A stretch of DNA of 64,000 nt from Anaeramoeba flamelloides (Eukaryota > Metamonada > Anaeramoebidae), in the NCBI GenBank assembly GCA_027625915.1, contig JANTQA010000029.1, forward strand, positions 2,914,001-2,978,000, read 5' to 3'. This document shows, piece by piece, positions 56,050 to 64,000 of the stretch (the stretch's first letter is position 1; the number at the start of each line of letters is the position of its first letter). A program made the translations under genes and the position numbers. Under the pieces are notes generated by a model. That model worked only from the letters and a program-made list of their open reading frames with translations, did no database searches and was not told where the DNA came from.

Positions 56050-59000
56050 TTAATCACTCGTTTGTATTGAAGAAGATGGCGAAGATGACGAAGATTTAGA
56101 TTTATCACTTTCATCATCTTCATCATCCGTTTCTGTACTTACATCTGCCTTTTTATCCGTTTCAGATTCTGTATTTTGATCAAGAAGCCCATCTTGCACT
56201 CTTCCTGATTGCGATGTTGTAAACCACCCCGAAGAAACATACTCGGAGGATAATCTATATTTTAATCCCTTTCCAAAATTTTTATAAGCCTTTATTCCAA
56301 AAATAATTAAGATTATTCTAATGATTATTCCAAAAAAAATCATAATTGTTAATGGTGTGGTTGTGTCTTGTTTTTCTTTTGTCCAAATTAGGATGACCTG
56401 TAAAAGATAATAAATTGGTTGCAAAAAAACAATAATTAGGAAAAATTTTGTCATGTTTTTATGTTCTCTTTTGATCTATAAATGTATTTTAGTTTTTGGA
56501 TAGTAATAAAAATAATGTTATACAAATATAAAAGAAAAAAAAAAGAATAAGAAGAAGGATGTATTGCTTAAATATTAATTCGAAAATGTTTTAAAAAAAA
56601 AATAAAAAAAAATACAAGATAAAAAGTATTTGTATAAAAAATCTCAGAAAAGTTTTTAATAATAAAAATTTGCAATTCTCAATTGATATTTTTTTTGTAT
56701 CTAAATTGGCTATCACTTTTCATAATTTTTTCCCTTTTAATTTGGAAGTTTATTGTGATTGGTTATTAATATTCTAAAAAATAAACAAAATTTTTAAGAA
56801 AATTTTTTTAAAATATCATGAGGCGAGAAGTTTTATGATTTGGCATGTGAACAAATTGGGGTTTGGATAAATAAATAATAAACTAGATTTTTTTTTCCAT
56901 TTAAATATTAAAGAATAGGAAATATAACCGATCTATTTGAAAGTTTTTCAATATAATTGTTAAAAAATTGTAATTTAATTATTAGAGTTATATCCTTATG
57001 AGATATATATATATATATATATAAAAATTATAAAACATCTTTATAACAAAACTATTGTTTTATCTTCTGGTTTTTTTATAAAAAATAATAAAAAAATTTT
57101 TATAAAATGTGATAATTTTTAGTCTTTTGGAATATTTGAAATTTTTAAATAAATTTTAATTTTATATTCAACCTTTGAAAAAAATTAAATTGAAAATATT
57201 TAATTCCAATCCGTTTTAAAAAAATGTTTTTTAATGTTATTTTTACAATTTAAAACGGTTTTCGATCCATATTTTTAAATAGAAAAAATTAAAAACAAGT
57301 TGTGTTATGTATTATACTTTTCTTGTTTTCTTGTTTTTGTAATATCCAAAATTTAGAAGACATTATATAACATTTTTTATCATAAAAACAACCAATATAG
57401 CATGTTACAAAATTTTAAAGCGCCTTTTAAAACAAAAAAAAATGTTGTTAATTTGTTGATTTTTTTAAAACATGCTATAAAGGATGTTATTAATATATTA
57501 AACAAGTTTCTATCAAATTTTATATCACATTCAAAATTTAAAAAAACCTAATATCATCCTTTAAAACATCTTAGAAAAATGATTTTTTTATGAGGGAAAA
57601 TTGAACGTATTACCTTTATCTAGAAAATTACAATACCTTTTTCTTATAAACACTAAAAGTATCTTTAAAAGAAAAAAATTTATTTTAAAAAAAAATAAAA
57701 CCTTTGCTAATTTTTCACCTCTTAATAACGTCACTTATAATAAACAATATTGGTGAATAAGAGATCTTTGATCAAAAATTATTTTGAAAAACATTTTGTA
57801 ATTCGAGTTGGAAAATCCAAATTTACAATTGTTCTCATTCTGATTTTTTTTTAAATTTAAGAGTAAAAAATTTTCAATTGTTTTTTACAGTTAAAGGTTC
57901 ATTTTATTATATTTTAAAAGTATTTAAATCTGATGAATATCTTTTAAATAAGAAATCAATTATTTTGACTATTTAAGAATTATTTATTCTTTGAAATTTA
58001 AAAAAATTCATTTTTTTTGAGATTTTCGTTAGGTTTTTTTTAATTTTTGTAATAAACAGAAAATTTCAAAAATTTTCGGTTTACTTCAAAAAGTATAAAA
58101 AACCTAGGACACTTTTCATTAGGTTTTCCAAAATTTAAAAGAATAGAGTAAAATCAAAGATTTTTCTCAATTATTTTGAATTCTGGAAAACCGCCATTAT
58201 CTTTTCTTGAGTTTTCTGTTTATTAGAAAAATCGATATATTTTACTAATAAAACAGAAAACCTCAAGAAAAGCGCCGTTAGGTTTTTTTTAATTTAAAAG
58301 AATGGAGTAAAATCATAGATTTTAACAAATAAAACAGAAAACCTCAAGAAAACCTAGGCACTCTACGACACTCTACGACACTCTAGGAAACAGAATATTT
58401 ATCATTAGTGAGTTTTTTTCTATATTTCAGTTTTATTAAATGAATAGAGTGCTTTTAAAACTTTTAGTTATTATCTATCAAAGTAAATATCTCAAAGTAG
58501 AATTAAACAAAAATTCATTGTCAGATCCATTTAAAAATTTTTACCCGAAATAGACCTTTTTTTCTTGACTAGAAAGTTTTAAAAATCGTGGTGTTTCTAA
58601 CAAGAATAAAGACAACAGCCCCAAGAATTTGAAGTTATGGAGTGTTTGTTATATTGTAAATAAACTTTATTAACAAGGGTGAAATGTTAATTAAAGTAAT
58701 ATTTTTATCGAACTCCAAATTTTTCAATTTTATTTTTTCATATTAGTTAACCCTTAATAGATTATTTTTTAGCCTTTTGAAAAATTTTGGTTTTATAGTA
58801 TATCAATAGACTAGATATTAAAAGCCCAAGAGATAATCTTTTTTCCTTTTCAAGGACTGTAAACCTTAAGTTGAAATGGAAAATTTCAAAATTTTTTTTG
58901 TGTTGAATTAATCAAAAATTCAATCTTGACAAGATTCAAATTAGTTTGGTTTGTGTTCAATTTTTAAAAAACAGTTCTTGTTTTTCTTAAAGGTTTGTGT

Positions 59001-59932
59001 TCTTCTTTTCGTAATTAATTAAAATCTTCATTCAAAAAATATCATTGAATTTTTTTTTTTTTTTTGATTTCTTTTTTCTCGATCTCTTGAAAAAAAGCTC
59101 AATCGTTGCTTTTCACAAGCAAATAAAAAAAAATAACAAAAGAAATTGATTATATTTTTAAAACAAAGGCTTACTCCAAGGTAACCAATAACTATACTGG
59201 CAATATCCAAAATAACCACCAACAAATTGATCCAGAAATACACATCCGACTCCTTTGAGGAATAGAAAGCTAATGCGCAAAGAAGAACAACGTTGACCAT
59301 AATATCTAGTTGCATTTGAGAAACGATTATGGACCAAATCCTATACAAAGACTGGTAATAAGAAGGGAAATTTAGGTATATGTTCAAAAATAAGAAAAGA
59401 AGAATAAAAACAAGAAAAAAAAAAAAAAAAACAACAAAAGAATAATAATTAATTAAGGAATAAAATTACATACTTTCATCAAATGGCTACCACCAGAAAT
59501 CGAAAAAAAAGCAAACCTAAAGCTTTTTAGCATTCTCTTTAAAAGGAATAAATAGATTACATCGAAAACTATGATTACAGAAAACAATACGATAATCCTT
59601 GGGTTTTTGTAAAGGGTTGCAATTTCGTAAATAGCGTACCCAGTCAAAAGAAGTGCACAGATTGTAAAGGTAACGTATTGGTACATATTCCGAGAAACAA
59701 CAATCCGAACGGCAAAGAAAAACCCAAACGCCACAGAAAGCGCAAAAAGTATTGAATAAAAGATCAGAGTCTGTCTGCTAACAATTTCCCGTTTTTGGGA
59801 ATAATTTGTGACACCAACAAGCTGTGTAATGATCAAAATAATTGATTCAATCAAAACACAAAAAAGATACAATTTGTGAATCCTTTCCAGATTTTTAATC
59901 CTGTTATAAAGTGTGACAAATGGATTTTTCAT
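56050..59932 (-). CDS. Multi-span membrane protein, family not recognised (3 exons)
   Basis: Exons are 59932-59474, 59351-59175 and 56397-56050, all phase 0, giving 327 aa. Introns are 122 bp (GTATGT...TTACCAG) and 2,777 bp (GTAAGC...TTTTACAG). Exon 1 has four predicted transmembrane helices (such as LYLFCVLIESIILIITQLVG and IIVLFSVIIVFDVIYLFLL). Exon 2 has two (around MVNVVLLCALAFY and WINLLVVILDIASIVIGYLG). Exon 3 has one (IMIFFGIIIRIILIIFGIKA) followed by a hydrophilic tail rich in Asp, Glu and Ser (ETDDEDDESDKSKSSSSSPS). The short N-terminus MKNPFVTLYNRIKNLERIHK is probably cytoplasmic. The layout recalls uncharacterised multi-span proteins of fungi and protists; I assign no function. The large intron contains a palindromic block. 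Exon joining rests on phase and continuity of hydrophobic pattern. Confidence 0.65.
58026..58387. repeat. Palindromic block in the membrane-protein intron
   Basis: Four hairpin units follow one another: the AATAAACAGAAAATTT...AAATTTTCGGTTTACTT unit, the CCAAAATTTAAAAGAATAGA unit, a complete CTTTTCTTGAGTTTTCTGTT unit around AAAATCGATATATTTT, and a partial one. Junctions are GTTAGG and CCTAGG. It ends with CACTCTACGA tandem repeats and CTCTAGG. No LINE sequence is recognisable beside it, so blocks also occur away from LINEs. Confidence 0.75.
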
Positions 59933-60196
59933 TAATTGGTTTTCGTTTGGAAAACAAAATAAAATTAGTTAATCAAATAAAGTTGAAAAAAAGTAAAAAA
60001 TGATCTTCAAATGACTTTTTTAATAAAAAACTGACAATTAACTGTTTACTCAAACCATTCTTGTTTTATGTTTTTGGTTGTGGGTAGGTCGTTTATAGAA
60101 AGAAAGAACTGTTTTTGTTACGAATAATTTTGTTTGAATAGCCTCGTCATTATGATGAAAAAAAAAATTTTGGTAATTTTAATGAGTGTCTAATAA

Positions 60197-60460
60197 ATGT
60201 CAAAAACCAACCAACCTATGAAGCAATGGATCTCTCAAAAATTGACAATCAAAAAAGATGACATTTTTAGAAATCAACAACAAAGAGAAAAGTTAAAATT
60301 TCCAATTTGTACTGTTGTGATTTATATCATTTTGAAAACAGCTATGTTAGTTTGGAAGTCTCATTCTTTGACACTTTTTGGGAATTCTAATTATTATTTT
60401 TTTCTTTTTTTTCATTTGTCATTTTTATCTCCAGAATGTTTCAAAATCCGACTCGACTAA
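60197..60460 (+). CDS. Doubtful ORF or first exon, 87 codons
   Basis: It starts MSKTNQPMKQWISQKLTIKK from a real ATG. The first 32 residues are hydrophilic and protein-like, while the rest (KFPICTVVIYIILK...) looks like translated AT-rich intron. It is divergent from the membrane-protein gene by about 265 bp, so it could be the first exon of a plus-strand gene. No convincing donor was found and no domain is recognised. Confidence 0.2.
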   Translation: MSKTNQPMKQWISQKLTIKKDDIFRNQQQREKLKFPICTVVIYIILKTAMLVWKSHSLTLFGNSNYYFFLFFHLSFLSPECFKIRLD

Positions 60461-60689
60461 ATTGAGATTTTTCAGAATAATTTTTAATAAAACTAAAGCA
60501 GTTTGGTAATTAGGTACAAGTATCTCTTATTTATTTCTTTTCTCAGAGGTAATAGGGTAATTCAATGCACAACGGTAAGAGTAAACCTAATATGAAACAT
60601 TATTTATCAACTTTTTAGAAATGGGTTTTAATTCTTATAAAGAATTCTTTTTTCCAATTAAATTTTAGTAAAAAGATTGTGATCCTTTT

Positions 60690-60868
60690 GATTTGTGAAT
60701 TTTTGGATCAAATTAGAAAAACGGATAATTTGTCAAAATTTTTTCATTTTATGATGAAATCTCACTTTTAGTAAATTCTGATAATTAGTCTAAAGAAATG
60801 GACTTGAACCTATAATCTTATTTTAAAAATACAATAAAAATAAAACAAATATTGAATCCTTGAAGATC
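60690..60868 (-). repeat. Dispersed repeat R5, copy 2 (inverted)
   Basis: TTTGGATCAAATTAGAAAAA, GAAATCTCACTTTTAGTAAA and ATATTGAATCCTTGAAGATC are the reverse complement of 33812-33985. Confidence 0.55.
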
Positions 60869-61257
60869 TAAAAAATTTGCAATTTATTGTATTTTTAAAT
60901 ATTAATCAAATTTCTTGAAATTTAACAAGATTAGTCAATATTCTTTTTCAAATATTAAGAGTATAAAAAAATAACTGTTGATATTACAATCAGTTATTTT
61001 AGAATATCTCTTTTTTTTTTTTTTTTATTACTGTTGTTAAGGGAGTTGTACTGTATCAAAGGGTATATTTATTTTCAGTGGACTTGCAATAATGAGTGTT
61101 GGTTTTTGTGGGGGTTTGTTAGTAAAAAAATATTTCTCCAATTTGAAAGGAAAAAAAACGAGAATTTAGCTATTTTTTGGAGGAAATTCAATTTTTAAAA
61201 AGATCTCTCAGAAAAAATGAAAAAAAAGTTGGGGAAAATCGTTTTTGGGGAAAAAAA

Positions 61258-61364
61258 GTACCGGGAATAACGTGGCAGAGTCTTAATCCCTATTTTACCA
61301 ATTAAAAATTTAAATTACAATTGATAAAACAATATGAGCAACTATACCACGTTATACCCGGTAC
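61258..61364. repeat. Short inverted repeat GTACCGGGAATAACGTGG
   Basis: GTACCGGGAATAACGTGGCA at 61258 is mirrored by CTATACCACGTTATACCCGG ending GTAC at 61364. Arms are about 24 bp around a 60-bp AT-rich loop. It is unusually GC-rich for this window. It could be a tiny MITE or the two ends of a collapsed element. The rest of 59933-64000 apart from the listed repeats has no supported gene. Confidence 0.5.
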
Positions 61365-62369
61365 CTAAACTTTAGAAAAGTGAATTTTTTTTGGAAAAAA
61401 ATTGGAAAATCAAAAAGAAAATGACAAAAAACCCTATTTTACCTTAAATCCAATCAAAAACATTTTTGTTCATCATTTCTCTCACACCCAAATTTTAGCA
61501 ATTAGATCAAATTAAACAAAAAAAAATTTTAATTTGTTCAACATTTTGCCTTTCAAAACTTTTTTTTTTAAAAGGAAAAAAAAGTTGCTTAGCAAAATCC
61601 GCAATTGGTTAACAACAAGTTTTTGAAAGTCGTAACTTCTCAGTTCAATTTTCACAATTTTTTTTTTTTCATTTTTTCCACATTTTTTTTAAAAAAAATA
61701 TTTTAATGTGGTACTTTGTCAATTTGAAGACTTTTTTGTAACTCTCAACCAATTCCATTCAACTTTGGTCATTGTAAGCATTTTTTCTTGGAATAATTTT
61801 GATTCTTACGAATTTAATTCATCACTGGTATTAAAACAATTTTAAAACTTGGTACTGGATCTCTTTCAATTATTATCAAAAACCAGAATTAAGCAAAAAG
61901 ACAAGTTAACATTTTCATTAAAAATGACCCCTTTCAATTGAAAGACAGGACACAAGCCAACTTTTCGTTTTTTTTGAACACATTTCAGTAAGATCTCATG
62001 ATATTTTTTTCTGTACAAAAATCGAAATAAAAATAAAAAAAACCTCCTTTTTAAACCTTTTATTTTTTTGTTTTCATGTTTTATAAAACAATTCAGTTGA
62101 CAAAGGATATAAATAATTTTTTTCATTTCTTTTTGAATATTTTACCAAGGAAAATTGCCTTGAAACTTTTTTTATTATTTTTCTTTGAAAGGTAAAATAG
62201 CTTTTTTTATTTTTTTTTATTTCTTTGTCAAAATTTTTCAATTTTTTTTTCATTTTTCCTTATCCGACGTGGAAAAGGTGAGGGAAAATGTTTTCAAATC
62301 GAAAATTGAGGATTTCTTCCAGATCAATGTTCGATCTGGTGAGTGAAATTATTGTATACTGTCTAACTG

Positions 62370-62800
62370 TAATTTATTTGATACAGTACAGCCCCCTTAA
62401 AAAACACCGTGCAGAAAAGTTAAATGCTAGTGTTTCAAAATAAAAAACACTATTTGTTTTTGTTATAGAAGACCTATGTATCAAACGATCAAAGAAACCA
62501 ACAATAAATCAATAAGAAAATATGGTATTGGTTTCTTAAAGTTCAATTATTATTCAAAAGGAAATTATGAAAATTACTCTAAAATTGGAAAATTTATCTC
62601 AAAAAATAGTGTTAAATTTTTTGAAAATTTTATCTTCAAAAAAACCAAAAAATTTCATGTTCAAAAAAACAACAAATTTCAAAAATTTTCAATAAATTGC
62701 CTTCTTAATTTAAAATTTTACTGAAAATATCAAGGAGTTAACCTCCAAAATTGATTTGAAATAGGTATACTATTGGGTAATGGATTAGATTTTGCATTGG
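62370..62800 (+). repeat. Half copy of the large palindromic element
   Basis: CACCGTGCAGAAAAGTTAAA, AGTGTTTCAAAATAAA, TATAGAAGACCTA and, at the right, GGTATACTATTGGGTAATGG correspond to the right arm at 37797-38215. The outer sequence beyond the TIR, AATCTAATCCATTACCC when complemented, also matches the left end at 36845. The open frame 62476-62724 runs within it and is not considered a gene. Confidence 0.6.
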
Positions 62801-63814
62801 TACAAGAATAAAAAAAATCATAGGTACCTTTTTGAATAAGGGGTTATGGTAGTTGGAACTCATTATTTTGATCACTGTTTTCACAACTATTTTTTAAATT
62901 TTTGGAAATTTAAAAGATTATTAAGTATTCTTATTCAAATATTAGGAAATAAATAACAATATGTTTTATTAAATCCCCTTTTTTGATAATATTTATTATT
63001 TTTGTTTTATTAGAAATATTTAAATTGAATCAATTTTTATTTGTTTGAAAATATATAAATAATTAAGAAATAAAAAAAAGTATTTTTTTACAAATTTATT
63101 ATTTGGGTTACTTTCTGGCTCATTGAAACAATTAAGATTGGGATTAAAATTATTTATTAGAAATAATCAAATTAAAAAGTATTTCATAAGGTTATAAGTT
63201 GAATTTTCCAGGTATTAAAAAACAAATTTTAAGATTATTATTCAAACTTAATGGTTTAATAATTTTCTCATTTTTTTTTTTTTTTTTGATTAAATTATTT
63301 GTTTCATTTAAATCTCATTGAAAGAATAAATGTGTTAAGATGATATGTTGAATTCAATTATATCCAACTAATATAAAAGCAACTAGAAGGTGAGTAAGTT
63401 CATTAAAAATTTACTATAATATAAACCAGATAAAAAAAAATTATTTTCCAAGAACCTTGTTGAAATCAAGAAAGAAAAAAAAATTTCAACAAAAATCTAT
63501 TTTTGAAGAATTTTCTTCTTTATCTTCTTAATTTGGATGAATAAAATATGCTTATTGCCTTGACATTTCTCTCGATTGTTTTTTGTTTTAATTTGAAGTA
63601 AACCAATGTTTAACAAATTTATGTTTCAGAAATTCTTTGTCAAAGAAGGTTATCCAAAGTAACAAAAACACAGAATATTGTTATTAAGATTAAATGGAAA
63701 AAATCCAAATTATTGAAATCCAAAAATAAAAAAAGATTCAACCCAAAATAAAAGAAAAATTTAGGAAAATTTTTATAAAGATTCAGAATTATTTTTAGTT
63801 CTCTTTTTTTATAG

Positions 63815-64000
63815 AAAATAAATAATTATCAAATACATCCAATAAATCTTTATTTCTGAAGATGAAAAATTCTAAAAATATCCTATTTTCTTTAATAAAA
63901 CCAGAATTAAATGACTATAGGATTTTTAAATTCATTTTAGAAATTCTTTGAAATATACAAGTAATTTGTTTAAGAAAATTTTATAAACAAAGTATTTTCA
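63815..64000 (+). repeat. Dispersed repeat R1, copy 3 (cut by the window edge)
   Basis: AAATAATTATCAAATACATC, TTTAAATTCATTTTAGAAAT and ATACAAGTAATTTGTTTAAG match 12240-12450 and 6100-6270. Related sequence may begin near 63690. It continues beyond the window. Confidence 0.55.

Noticed and set aside
62289-62339. Possible first exon MFSNRKLRISSRSMFDL followed by a GTGAGT donor
   Set aside because: Only 17 codons, no acceptor or downstream exon recognised, and it abuts a repeat copy (62370-62800).

Overview
The window looks like nuclear DNA of a free-living protist. It is extremely AT-rich with long homopolymer runs, uses the standard genetic code (every resolved gene ends in TAA), and has spliceosomal GT-AG introns. 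Its proteins are typically eukaryotic with Lys/Asn/Gln/Ser-rich low-complexity tails. The overall style resembles an Anaeramoeba-like (metamonad) genome, but that placement is an impression, not something the sequence proves. No rRNA, tRNA or CRISPR was seen.

Genes, left to right: the first exon of a secreted histidine acid phosphatase (minus, running off the left edge); glucosidase II alpha subunit (minus, 2 exons); a Grp170/HYOU1-type ER Hsp70 (minus, 1 exon); a type I membrane protein with two cysteine-rich PSI-like modules (plus, 2 exons); an AAK1/GAK-type endocytic kinase (minus, 2 exons); a Rab5-like GTPase (plus, 3 exons); a CLASP-like TOG/HEAT protein (plus, 1 exon); and a 6-7 span membrane protein (minus, 3 exons). 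Glucosidase II and Grp170 both serve glycoprotein folding in the ER. The kinase, Rab and CLASP-like protein point to clathrin traffic, endosomes and microtubules. Nothing suggests co-regulation.

Four of the six introns that can be placed are very large (about 5.0, 5.4, 8.4 and 2.8 kb) against 122-428 bp for the others. The large ones, and the gaps between genes, hold repeats: TA-flanked Tc1/mariner-type elements and MITEs, one with a decayed transposase; a TTAA-flanked element; several foldback elements; five or six older dispersed repeat families; and relics of a non-LTR (LINE) retrotransposon. Nested insertions can be read directly, because intact (empty-site) copies of the host repeats lie elsewhere in the window.

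The most unusual structure is a family of modular palindromic blocks. They are built from a few hairpin units bounded by CTAGG / GTTAGG junctions and short tandem repeats such as CACTTGACGGC. These blocks interrupt the LINE coding sequence, and in two separate LINE copies they sit at the same places in the protein, with the same block ends. Either the blocks were already part of the ancestral LINE, or they insert with strong site preference. This is the best candidate for something undescribed.
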